Below are positions 41,202 through 49,940 of a stretch of 64,000 nucleotides of DNA, piece after piece. Under the pieces are notes generated by a model. That model ran no database searches. It had not been told where the DNA came from and saw only the letters and a program-made list of their open reading frames with translations. The translations under genes were made by a program, and so were the position numbers. Source of the stretch: CADCTQ01 sp963844325 (lineage in GTDB: Bacteria; Bacteroidota; Bacteroidia; Cytophagales; 172606-1); assembly GCA_963844325.1 (NCBI GenBank), contig CAWJNV010000002.1, positions 5,084,001 to 5,148,000 of the forward strand, written 5' to 3'. Position 1 is the first letter of the stretch, and every line of letters begins with the position of its first letter.

Positions 41202-43520
41202 CTACCGGGAGATGATCACTTTGCGGGTCTGCACTTTGTTGCCGTCGCGGAGCCTGAGCAGGTAGAGCCCGCCGGGTAAAGCCGCTACGTTCACCCGGAT
41301 GTAGTTCTCGCCCCTTGCCACCGGCTTTACCAGCGATAATCTGGCCCCGGCCCGGGCATCTGCCAGGCTGATGGCGACGTTTCCCTGCCCAGCCGCCCGG
41401 TACGTAAGCGTGAGTTGGTCACTGGCCGGCACGGGGAATACCCGCAGGCTTTCCACGGCCTCAGCACCGGCTTGTTCGTAAGCCAGGCGGGCACTGGTAG
41501 CCTTGGTGCTCTCGGCCGGGCCCGTACCCGAGGGCACGTAGCTGGCATCGGTGGTGAGCACAATCTTGTCGACAATGAAGCCGTCTTCGCGCATGTACAC
41601 GCTGAAGGTATGCAGGCCGGTCGTGGCTACGTTGAGCGAGGCCCGTACGCCGTCGCGGGTATCTTTGATCCACACCCAGGTGTTGAACGTATTGGTCTCG
41701 ATGTTGTCCGCGGTGCCGGGTACGGCCCCGTCCAGCCCGGTATGCACCGAGTTGTTCTCTCCCACCGTCGTGTACCCCCTCAGCCAGATGTAGTGCGTGC
41801 CGGTTTTGGTAAAGTTGACGCTGTACCTGAGTTCGGGGCTGGTGGCGGCAATGCTGGCAGTGATGTTGGTGCCATTGTCGGGCGTGGCCTGCATGGCGCC
41901 CGTACCGCTGTCATCGAGAATGTCGTCCTTGGCCGTCCAGGCGTGGCTGCTGCGGTCTGCCTTGCTGGTGTAGTTCTCCGCTTCCATCGACACCAGCCCG
42001 TTGGTGGCCGTGCTCTGCTGAAAGGCCGCCGTTACGTTGCCGGCCGTGCTGCTGGTGACGTACAGGAAGGCGCCGTTGGCGGGAACCGACACCGTGGCCC
42101 GGCCCGTGCTGCTCAGGGCCGGTCCCTGGCTCTGGGCGTCGTTGTTGTTGGCGTCGAAGCGGTAGAGGGTGCCGTTGGCCTTGCTGGTTGCCAGGGCCGA
42201 CAGGTTCAGTTCCACGTTGTAGCTGGTGGTGCTGCTGGTGTTGGTCACGATCACGTTGTACGTACCGTCGGCGTTGCGGGCCGTGAGGGCCGAAAGATCG
42301 GTGTTGCTGGCCGTGCTCAGAAAGACCGGCTTGCCGCCGCTCAACGCCCGGATGCCCATGCGCAGCCCGTAGTACATCTTCTCTTTCCTGGCCGGCGTCA
42401 CCCGCTGGTCCAGTAACCCGTCGCCCCCGCCGTAGCCCGAGTGGGAAAGCTTGTAGTAGTGCCAGCCGTCCACGTACGTATCTCCCGGCTTCGACATGCT
42501 CATGATGAACTTGAGCCACTGGATGTTGATGGGCAGGTCGCTGTTGCGGGCGGTGGTAAAATCAGTCCACCAGGTGCCCCACTCGGTCAGCCACACTTCG
42601 CGGTTCGTGCCGGCCCAGCCGTTTACGTTTTTGGTGCTCTGCACCAGGCCGTCGTAAGAGGTATACTTATGATAGCTGACGTGGTCAAATTTATCGCCTA
42701 CCGTCTGGATCACGCTGGGAATCCACGTGGCGTCATCCCAGGCGGTGGCCGGGGCGTACACCCGGTGGGTCCGGTTGCCCAGGTGGCGGCTGTAGGCTTC
42801 GGCAATGGCGTCTCTGGCGATGTTCACCAGCAGGTAGTAGGTGTCCAGGTTGCCGTCAAAGCCTTCACTGGCTAAGTTGGGCTCGTTGCCCAGTTCCCAG
42901 TCGTCTACCCGGTAGTCGTGTTTCTTGTTGAACAACAATACCATGGCGTACACAAACTGCCACCACTCGTCGCGGTCGGCCTGGCTGACGGTGGGCGGCG
43001 CAAAATCGGGTGCCCACGCCGGGCTGCCCTTGTGCTGCGGCCGGATGTTGGCCATGACCCGGATCCCGTTGTCCTTGAAGTACTGAAAACGGAGGTTATG
43101 GGTTTGGTTGTCGCCCCGGTCGGCGGCCAGGATGGCTTCGTAAGCGTCCCAGTTGATGAGGTTGTTGGTGTTGAGAATCTCATTGATGCTGGCCGCTTTG
43201 AGCTGATTGGTCGTGGGAAACCCTTCGCCCGGCTTGTCATCCACGGGCTCGAAGTTGTCCATGCCCATGAAGTACCGCCAGGTGTTGATGCCCAGGTCGG
43301 TAGCGGCCGTGAAGGTTTCCCGGCCGTTTCCCTGTATACCCATGTACCGGGTACTGACTCCCGCCTGCGTACCGCTGACGGTGACCGTGGCGGCGGTTTG
43401 GGCAAAGCTTACGGCTCCCCGCAGGAGCAGCAACAGCACCAAAGCCGTTGTCAGTCTTTTGCACCCGACAGAAGAATCGCCCTTCTTCTGCGAAAAACGC
43501 TGATTGTGGTTGTTGAACAT
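41202..43520 (-). CDS. Secreted GH-A clan glycoside hydrolase with CBM-like and T9SS domains
   Basis: 772 residues. After a signal peptide (LTTALVLLLLLRGAVSFAQT) a TIM-barrel-like catalytic domain runs from about 30 to 490, with the acid/base Glu in WELGNEPN (about residue 211) and the nucleophile Glu in VWLTEWGTW (about 309), the spacing of clan GH-A (GH39/GH5-like). A beta-sandwich (about 510-640; LVSMEAENYTSKA, HYIWLRGYTTVGENN) resembles a CBM or GH115 C-terminal domain, then a T9SS domain (VFPVPASDQLTLTY to RKVIISR). The start MFNNHNQ matches the paralogue and follows a gagag purine tract; MRAMF is 9 bp earlier. Last gene of the SusCD operon. Confidence 0.85.
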   Translation of the reverse strand: MFNNHNQRFSQKKGDSSVGCKRLTTALVLLLLLRGAVSFAQTAATVTVSGTQAGVSTRYMGIQGNGRETFTAATDLGINTWRYFMGMDNFEPVDDKPGEGFPTTNQLKAASINEILNTNNLINWDAYEAILAADRGDNQTHNLRFQYFKDNGIRVMANIRPQHKGSPAWAPDFAPPTVSQADRDEWWQFVYAMVLLFNKKHDYRVDDWELGNEPNLASEGFDGNLDTYYLLVNIARDAIAEAYSRHLGNRTHRVYAPATAWDDATWIPSVIQTVGDKFDHVSYHKYTSYDGLVQSTKNVNGWAGTNREVWLTEWGTWWTDFTTARNSDLPINIQWLKFIMSMSKPGDTYVDGWHYYKLSHSGYGGGDGLLDQRVTPARKEKMYYGLRMGIRALSGGKPVFLSTASNTDLSALTARNADGTYNVIVTNTSSTTSYNVELNLSALATSKANGTLYRFDANNNDAQSQGPALSSTGRATVSVPANGAFLYVTSSTAGNVTAAFQQSTATNGLVSMEAENYTSKADRSSHAWTAKDDILDDSGTGAMQATPDNGTNITASIAATSPELRYSVNFTKTGTHYIWLRGYTTVGENNSVHTGLDGAVPGTADNIETNTFNTWVWIKDTRDGVRASLNVATTGLHTFSVYMREDGFIVDKIVLTTDASYVPSGTGPAESTKATSARLAYEQAGAEAVESLRVFPVPASDQLTLTYRAAGQGNVAISLADARAGARLSLVKPVARGENYIRVNVAALPGGLYLLRLRDGNKVQTRKVIISR

Positions 43521-43596
43521 CGCTCTCATTGATTTTGGTGAATGAATACAAATGGGGTTGCGAAACGGAATGGACACCGGCGTACCGGGCGGCCGA

Positions 43597-46500
43597 TCAT
43601 TGCCGGTAGATGCGCCGGATGGTGGTGGTGATGCCGTCGGAGAGTTTGAGGAAGTACACGCCCCGCGGCGCGTCCGTCAGGTCAAAGCTTACCTCCGACT
43701 TGCCCGAATTTTTAGGGATCAGGGTGCTTGCCACCGTGTCTCCCTGCGCGTCGTAGAGCACGAAGCTGTACGCCCGGTCCGCCTTTTTGTCTTTGAGCTT
43801 TACCGTGACCAGGCCGGCCGTGGGGTTGGGGTACATGTCGAAGGCAATTTTATAGGGGTCGTCCTTGCCGCCTTCTTCGTAAACCAGGAAGCGCTGCGTT
43901 GCCCCCGCTTCCCGGTAGTTTTCATCCCCCGCCTGGTAAGCCTTCACCGTCACCTCGCCCGAACCGGTCAGCGTAAGGACATTGCCCGACACGGCAGCCG
44001 GACCCGACACCACCGAAAAGGCAACCGGCAGACCGGAGCTGGCCGTAGCCTCCAGGGTGAAGGGGGCGTCACTTACCGGCTTGTGGGGGATGGCCGCGAA
44101 GGCAACCGCCTGCGCCGCCTGGTGCACCACGAAGGACTGTGCTACGGCCGGGGCGGGCAGGTACGCTTCGTTGCCGGGCTGACCGGCCTTCACCACCACG
44201 GTGCCGGCCCCGGTCAGGGTAAGGGTATTGCCCGACAAAGTGGCCGGGCCCGACACGACGAAGAATTCCACCGGCAGGCCGCTGTCGGCCGCAGCTGACA
44301 GGGCAAAAGGCGCGTCGCCGTAGGTCCGGTCCGCCGGGGGGGCGAAAGTGATGGCCTGCTTGTCCTGCAAGGTGCCGGTGATGACCAGTTCGGGCCGGTT
44401 GGCCGCGTTTTCCCGGCTGTGGATGTCAACGCCCCGGTACTGGTACACGGCGTTGACGAGCACGAAGGAAACGGTCCGGTCATTTTCCGGCTGCGCGTCC
44501 AGGAAATGAGTTACGTCGATCTCGTAGTACCGTTTGGTGGCATCCACGGCCACGCTGCCGATCCGGGCGCCGACCGGGCCGGGGGCGTTGTTCCAGGTGA
44601 TGAGGCTTTCCTGCCAGCCGTCGCCCGTTGCAAAGGCCGACACGATGATGCCGTCGGTCGTCTCCACATTGGCGCCGTAGAAGCGTAATACCGCCGTCTG
44701 GACGGTGGAAACGACCGGCAGGTCAAACTTAAGGTACGTTCTTCTTTCGAGCAGGTCGCCCGTTCCTTTTACTTTCATCACTACGTCATTGCCGTAGTTG
44801 GTGGTGGCCGTGCCGGTGCGCACGTACGCGTCGGCCACGGGCCGCAGCCTGGCGTGCACGGCGCTGTTGGTGGCCGCCTCCAGGGAAACGCCCTCCGATT
44901 CGTTGCCCGATTCATCGCGGGCTTTCACCGTGAACCGGTAGGTGGTCCGGGGCGCCAGGTGGGTCACGGTCAGGCTGGTGTCGGTTATGGTAGCCCTCAG
45001 TTCGGAACCCACGTACACATTGTACCCCGACACGGCCAGGTTGTCGGTGGCGGCCGTCCAGGTCAGGTCCACGGTGGTCGCCGACTGGGCCGGCGAGGCC
45101 AGGTTGCCCACCGGCGACGGGGCTTGGGAATCTTCTTCCCGCGAAACGATCAGTACCGGTTTGTGCGCGGCGTTCTCTTTGGTGTGAATGTCCACGCCCC
45201 GGAACTGGCGGGCCGGGTTTGCCAGCACCAGCGACAGCACCTTGTCGCCGTTTACCTGGGCCCGCACGTGCTCCGTGAGGTCGATCTCGTGGTACTGCCG
45301 GGTGGCATTGACCGTGAGCACCCCCAGCGGCGCCCCCACGGCGGCCGGCGCATTGTTCCAGGTGATGAGGCTTTCCTGCCAGTCGTCGGTGGTTGCCGAT
45401 ACGGCTACCCTGACCCCGTCGTTGTTCTCCACGTTGTACCCGTAGAACCGCAGGACGGCCGTTTTCACGGAGGCGTTGGCGGAAAGGTCAAACTTGAGGT
45501 ACGTTCTTCTCTCGAGCAGGTCTCCCGTTCCTTTTACTTTCATCACTACGTCATTGCCGTAGTTGGTGGTGGCCGTGCCGGTGCGCACGTACGAATCGGC
45601 CACGGGCAGCAGCGAAGCGACCAGCGGGGCCACGTCGGTAGTGACCGACAGGGAAACGCCGGGTGATTCGTTGCCCGATTCGTCTTTGGCTTTCACCGTG
45701 AAATCATACCGGCTGCCCGAGGCCAGGCCGGTCACCGTACAGGCCGTGTCCCGCGTGGTCGCTTTCAGCTGGGTACCCTGGTAGACGTTGTACCCCGCCA
45801 CGCCGAAGTTGTCGGTTGCCGCCGTCCAGGCCAGCGAGACGGTCGTGGCCGATCTGGCGGGCGAAGCCAGGTTGGAAACCGGCGCGGGCGGCTCGGTGTC
45901 GGCGCCAAACCCGGTGATGACCAGTTCGGGCCGGTTGGCGGCGTTCTCCCGGCTGTTGAAATCCATGATCCGGTTTTGCAGTTCGGCATTGGCCAGCACC
46001 AGCGACACGGTTTTATCCCCGGCGAGTTGTTCTTTTACGTACGCGGTCACGTCCATCTGGTAGTATTGCAGCGCGTCGGTAACCTCTACCACGCTCCGTT
46101 TCGCCCCGGCGGCGGGCGGCGCGTTGTTCCAGGTCAGGGCGTTTTCTTCCCAGTTGTCGCCCGTTTCAAAAGCCGATACATTGATCGGTTCGGTGGTTTC
46201 CCGGTTGAAGCCGTACACCCGCAGCACGGCCGTTTGCACCGTACCGATGCCGGCCAGGTCGAACTTGAGGTACGACCGGCGTTGCAGCCCGTCGTTTACG
46301 CCCTTGACCTTGATCACGTCCAGGGTGCCGTAATTGGTGGCGGCATTGCCCTGCTGCACGTAGGTATCGGCCAGCGGGGATAGAGGCGTGACCACCGGGC
46401 CGGTTTCCGTGGTCGTCACTGCCACCGAAGTACCGGGGGCTTCGTTGCCGAAGAAATCGACGGTCTTCACCGTGTAGGCATAGCTCGTGCCGGGGTCCAG

Positions 46501-48180
46501 GTTGGTGGCCGAAAAGGCGGTCTGCGCTACGTTTCTGACCAGCGAAGTACCCCTGTACACGTTGTAGGAGGCCACGCCGACGTTGTCCGTGGCCGGGCTC
46601 CAGGCCAGGCCGATGGTGGTGGCCGTCTTGGCGGACACGGCCAGGTTGGTGACGGCGGTGGGGGGCTGGTTGTCCACGGCGTCTTCGGGGTCGGTTTCCC
46701 AGGTGGTGCTGCCGGTTACGTACAGCACGGCCCCCTTCGGCGGAACGATTACCTGCGTTTTGCCCCCCGCCAGCGCCGGGCCGCGGAACCGGGCGTCGTT
46801 GTTGGCGGCATCAAAACGGTACAGGGTCACTTTCTCCTGGTCGGCGGCCAGCGCCGAAAGGTCAAGCTCCGCGCGGTACGCGTAGGAATTGCTGGTATTG
46901 GTAACCAAGGTGCTGTACGTGCCGTCGGCATTGCGGGCAGTGGCCGCCGTCAGGTCCCCGCTGGTCGTTTGGGTGGCGTACACCGGCTTTCCGCCGTTCA
47001 GCGCCCTGATCCCCAGCCGTACCGCGTAGTACGCCTTCTCGCGCTTGACCGGCGTGGTGCGTTTGTCGATCAGCCCGTCGCCGCCCGCGTAGCCGGTGTG
47101 AAAAAGCTTGTAGTAGTGCCAGCCGTCTACGTAGGCGGCGCCCGGCGTTGACATGGATACCATCAGTTTGATCCAGTCGATGTTCACCGACAGATTGTTC
47201 ACCTGGGTCTGTTCGAACCCGTTTTCCCAGGTGCCCCACTCGGTCAGCCACACTTCCCGGCCCGGGCCGGCCCAGCTGCGCACGTTTTTGACGCCCTGCT
47301 CCACGCCGGCGACGCCGCCGTACTTGTGGAAACTGACGTGGTCGAAGTCGTCGGGCACGTTTTTAAGCACCCCGTCGATCCAGCCGAAATCGTCCCAGGC
47401 CGGGGCCGGCGCGTAAATGCGGTAGGTGCGGCCGGGCAGGTGGCGGGCGTAGGCCTCCCGGATGGCGTCTTTGGCAATGCGCACCATTTCGTAGTAGGTG
47501 GTCATCGTGCCCTTGAACCCTTCACTGGCCAGGTTGGGTTCGTTGCCGATTTCGTAGTCGTCGATCCGGAAGTCGTGCTTTTTGTTGAGCAGCAGGGCGT
47601 GGGCGTAGCAGAATTGCCACCACTCGTCGCGGTCGGCCGCGGTAGGCGTGGTCGCAAAAGTCGGCGCCCAGTCGGGCCCCCGCTGGTTGAGCCTAAGGTT
47701 AGCCAGCACCCTGATGCCTTTTTCCCGGAACATCGCAAACCGGACGGCATCGGGCTGCCCGTTGTCGCGGTCCCGGTTCAGTTGCGCTTCGTACTTGCTC
47801 CAGTTGATCAGGGAATCGGTGCCCAGCAGGTCGGCCGGGTCGGCGGCCAGCAGCTGGGCGCGGGTGGGGTAGCCGTAGCCGGGTACGTCGTCTTCGGGCT
47901 CGTACCGGTTCATGGTGGTGAAAAAACGGAATGCATTCAGGCCCAGGTCGTCCAAGGCTTCGATAAAGACGGCGGCCGAAGGCGAGTCACCGCCCTGCAG
48001 GCCCATGTACCGGGTGCTGGTTCCCGCCGGCGTACCGCTGACGGTGACCGTGGCGGGCGTCTGGGCAAAGCTTGCGCCGCCCGGCAGGAGCAGCATCACC
48101 AGGAGCACCCACGGGAGGAGACGGCGCGAAAAACCCGGTTGCCGGCGGGCGGAAAAGGCAAGGGAGTAGTAATCAAACAT
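43597..48180 (-). CDS. Giant secreted glycoside hydrolase with three FN3-CBM96-like modules and T9SS domain
   Basis: 1527 residues. Signal peptide, then a GH-A-type catalytic domain (about 40-490) paralogous to the next gene, with YEIGNEPN (about 211) and VWLTEWGTW (about 313). Three alternating pairs follow: FN3 (starts near 505, 766, 1020) and DNRLRE/CBM96-like sandwich (near 600, 857, 1112; YVRTGTATTNYGNDVVMKVK, RTYLKFDL, ITWNNAP). Two Ig-like repeats (SGLPVxFxVVSGPA) and a T9SS domain (DMYPNPTAGLVTVKL to IRRIYRQ) close it. CBM96 modules are known to bind alginate, so an algal or uronic-acid polymer is one possible substrate. It lies 154 bp after susD and 76 bp before the second hydrolase. 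Confidence 0.87.
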   Translation of the reverse strand: MFDYYSLAFSARRQPGFSRRLLPWVLLVMLLLPGGASFAQTPATVTVSGTPAGTSTRYMGLQGGDSPSAAVFIEALDDLGLNAFRFFTTMNRYEPEDDVPGYGYPTRAQLLAADPADLLGTDSLINWSKYEAQLNRDRDNGQPDAVRFAMFREKGIRVLANLRLNQRGPDWAPTFATTPTAADRDEWWQFCYAHALLLNKKHDFRIDDYEIGNEPNLASEGFKGTMTTYYEMVRIAKDAIREAYARHLPGRTYRIYAPAPAWDDFGWIDGVLKNVPDDFDHVSFHKYGGVAGVEQGVKNVRSWAGPGREVWLTEWGTWENGFEQTQVNNLSVNIDWIKLMVSMSTPGAAYVDGWHYYKLFHTGYAGGDGLIDKRTTPVKREKAYYAVRLGIRALNGGKPVYATQTTSGDLTAATARNADGTYSTLVTNTSNSYAYRAELDLSALAADQEKVTLYRFDAANNDARFRGPALAGGKTQVIVPPKGAVLYVTGSTTWETDPEDAVDNQPPTAVTNLAVSAKTATTIGLAWSPATDNVGVASYNVYRGTSLVRNVAQTAFSATNLDPGTSYAYTVKTVDFFGNEAPGTSVAVTTTETGPVVTPLSPLADTYVQQGNAATNYGTLDVIKVKGVNDGLQRRSYLKFDLAGIGTVQTAVLRVYGFNRETTEPINVSAFETGDNWEENALTWNNAPPAAGAKRSVVEVTDALQYYQMDVTAYVKEQLAGDKTVSLVLANAELQNRIMDFNSRENAANRPELVITGFGADTEPPAPVSNLASPARSATTVSLAWTAATDNFGVAGYNVYQGTQLKATTRDTACTVTGLASGSRYDFTVKAKDESGNESPGVSLSVTTDVAPLVASLLPVADSYVRTGTATTNYGNDVVMKVKGTGDLLERRTYLKFDLSANASVKTAVLRFYGYNVENNDGVRVAVSATTDDWQESLITWNNAPAAVGAPLGVLTVNATRQYHEIDLTEHVRAQVNGDKVLSLVLANPARQFRGVDIHTKENAAHKPVLIVSREEDSQAPSPVGNLASPAQSATTVDLTWTAATDNLAVSGYNVYVGSELRATITDTSLTVTHLAPRTTYRFTVKARDESGNESEGVSLEAATNSAVHARLRPVADAYVRTGTATTNYGNDVVMKVKGTGDLLERRTYLKFDLPVVSTVQTAVLRFYGANVETTDGIIVSAFATGDGWQESLITWNNAPGPVGARIGSVAVDATKRYYEIDVTHFLDAQPENDRTVSFVLVNAVYQYRGVDIHSRENAANRPELVITGTLQDKQAITFAPPADRTYGDAPFALSAAADSGLPVEFFVVSGPATLSGNTLTLTGAGTVVVKAGQPGNEAYLPAPAVAQSFVVHQAAQAVAFAAIPHKPVSDAPFTLEATASSGLPVAFSVVSGPAAVSGNVLTLTGSGEVTVKAYQAGDENYREAGATQRFLVYEEGGKDDPYKIAFDMYPNPTAGLVTVKLKDKKADRAYSFVLYDAQGDTVASTLIPKNSGKSEVSFDLTDAPRGVYFLKLSDGITTTIRRIYRQ
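44724..45607 (-). repeat. Near-identical CBM96 module DNA (modules 2 and 3)
   Basis: The blocks around 44724-44842 and 45485-45607 share long identical runs (for example cgttccttttactttcatca and ctacgtcattgccgtagttg). The first module near 46300 is clearly more diverged. This implies recent duplication or ongoing gene conversion between modules 2 and 3. Confidence 0.75.
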
Positions 48181-48333
48181 AGAGGTTGGGGTTGATGAGA
48201 ATTGTAGGAAAGCAATGGTTGCGGGCGGATCGTTCTATTCCAGAATGGGTACAGTTCACCCGGGCCGGCCGCTTCCTGGGTGGTCAGCGGCCGGCAAAGC
48301 GTACCGGATGAAGGGATTGGGAGTTCGGAAAAA

Positions 48334-49806
48334 TCAGTTGTACCCGGGGTTCTGGGTCAGCAGGGGGTTGAGGTCAATCTCGGAGCGGGGAATGGGAAAA
48401 ACCAGGTGGTGCTCGGTCAGCGTTTTGCCGTGGGCGGTCATCACCGGAATGGCGCGGCCCGTGCGCACCAGGTCAAACCAGCGTTCCGACTCCATGCCCA
48501 GTTCCATGCGTCTTTCGTGCAGTACCGCATCCCGGAACGCGGCCGTTGAAAGCCCGGTTTTGGCCGGCAGCCCGGCCCGTTTGCGCACGCGGTTGAGTGC
48601 TTCTTCCGCGGCGGCCGTATTTCCCGTTTCGTTGGCGGCTTCGGCAAACAGCAGCAGCACGTCGGCAAAGCGGATCACGTAGTCGTTCATCGGGCTGTCC
48701 AAGGCGCACACGTCGGTGCCCGGACCGATCACGTACTTGCGGATGTTGTACCCGTTCACCGACCGCGAGGCCTCGTGCTTGTAAACGCCGCCCTTCAGGT
48801 TGGGGTAGCTGTAGACGGAGTCGGGCTGAAAAATGGTTGCCCTTTTCCGCTGGTCGCCCGGCTCGTAGGCATTCACGAAGTCTACCGTGGGAATGTTGGT
48901 GCCCCAGCCGTCCCAGGTGCCGGTCAGCCCCGAGCCGAACGGGGCAAAAAAAGCCTGCCCCCGGCCGCCCATGCCCAGGTTGCACGACAGGTGCTGGATT
49001 TCGAACACGGACTCTACGCTGTTTTCACCGGCTACCGTAAAGAGGGCGCCGTAATCACCCACCAGGTCGTAGGGCAGCGCCATTACTTCGGCCGCCCGGG
49101 CCGCCGCCTCCGGGAATTCCCGCCGGGTAAGGTGTACTTTGGCGAGCAGGGCTTTGGCGGCGCCCCGGGTGGCCCGGCCTTTGTCTTCGGCCTTGTCGTA
49201 CCGGACCGGCAGGGTTTCCCCGGCAACGGCCAGGTCTTCTTTGATCCGGTCGTAAATGGCTTCTACCGGGCTGCGGGGCACCTTCAACTGGCCCACTGAG
49301 GTGGTTACGCCGGTGAGCAGGGGCACGTCGCCGAAGATGCGGACCAGGTTGAAATAAGCCAGGGCCCGCAGGAAGTACGCTTCACCGAGGACGCGGTTCC
49401 TGAGCACGTCATCCATCGGGATGCCCGGCACTTTTTCCAGCACCACGTTGGCCCGGCCGATTACGTTGTAGTGGCCCCGCCACGTATCCGACAGCCGGGG
49501 GTTGTCGGCATCTACCGTAAAATTATCGATCGGAATAAAATCCGGGTCGGTACCGCCGGGCATGGAATTGTCGGAAGCGCCGTCGCCAATCATCCACAGG
49601 GCTTTCCCCCAGAAATCATCGCCCCCGGCAAACGGGTTGTAGACGGCGTTGATGGCATTGATGGCGTCCGATTCTTTCGTGTAATAGGTGTCGAGGCTCA
49701 GCCGGTCGAGGGGTTCTTTTTCCAGGAAGTCCCGGCAGCCGCCCGCCAGCACCAGCACGGCGGCCAATACCGGCGGGAGGAGACTGGTTTTGATTTTCAT
49801 ACGCAT
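48334..49806 (-). CDS. susD: RagB/SusD family outer-membrane lipoprotein
   Basis: 490 residues. Lipoprotein signal with lipobox LAGGC near residue 24, then FLEKEPLDRLSLDTYYTKES, the typical SusD N-terminal motif. Later elements include AEAYFLRALAYFNLVRIFGDVPLL-like sequence and a C-terminal RLSEIDLNPLLTQNPGY-like end (here IPRSEIDLNPLLTQNPGYN). SusD proteins cap the SusC barrel and bind glycans at the cell surface. It follows the SusC gene by about 135 bp with a low-complexity repeat between. The gene name is used in the generic family sense; the glycan is not known to be starch. Confidence 0.95.
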   Translation of the reverse strand: MRMKIKTSLLPPVLAAVLVLAGGCRDFLEKEPLDRLSLDTYYTKESDAINAINAVYNPFAGGDDFWGKALWMIGDGASDNSMPGGTDPDFIPIDNFTVDADNPRLSDTWRGHYNVIGRANVVLEKVPGIPMDDVLRNRVLGEAYFLRALAYFNLVRIFGDVPLLTGVTTSVGQLKVPRSPVEAIYDRIKEDLAVAGETLPVRYDKAEDKGRATRGAAKALLAKVHLTRREFPEAAARAAEVMALPYDLVGDYGALFTVAGENSVESVFEIQHLSCNLGMGGRGQAFFAPFGSGLTGTWDGWGTNIPTVDFVNAYEPGDQRKRATIFQPDSVYSYPNLKGGVYKHEASRSVNGYNIRKYVIGPGTDVCALDSPMNDYVIRFADVLLLFAEAANETGNTAAAEEALNRVRKRAGLPAKTGLSTAAFRDAVLHERRMELGMESERWFDLVRTGRAIPVMTAHGKTLTEHHLVFPIPRSEIDLNPLLTQNPGYN

Positions 49807-49849
49807 CGGTTCAGGTTAGATGGATTGACAAAGCAGGTTGTGATCGAGT

Positions 49850-49935
49850 TGAATATCGAATGATGAACAAGGAATGATGAATGTCGAACAAGGAAGCGAA
49901 GCGCGACGAAGTCAATGATAAATGATGAAGGAAAG
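49850..49935. repeat. GAATGATGAA-word repeat between susC and susD
   Basis: The words gaatgatgaacaagg, gaatgatgaatgtcg, gaacaagg and aatgataaatgatgaag recur. It sits after the SusC stop inside the operon and could attenuate or process the transcript, or simply be neutral repeat DNA. Confidence 0.6.
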
Positions 49936-49940
49936 GCGGT

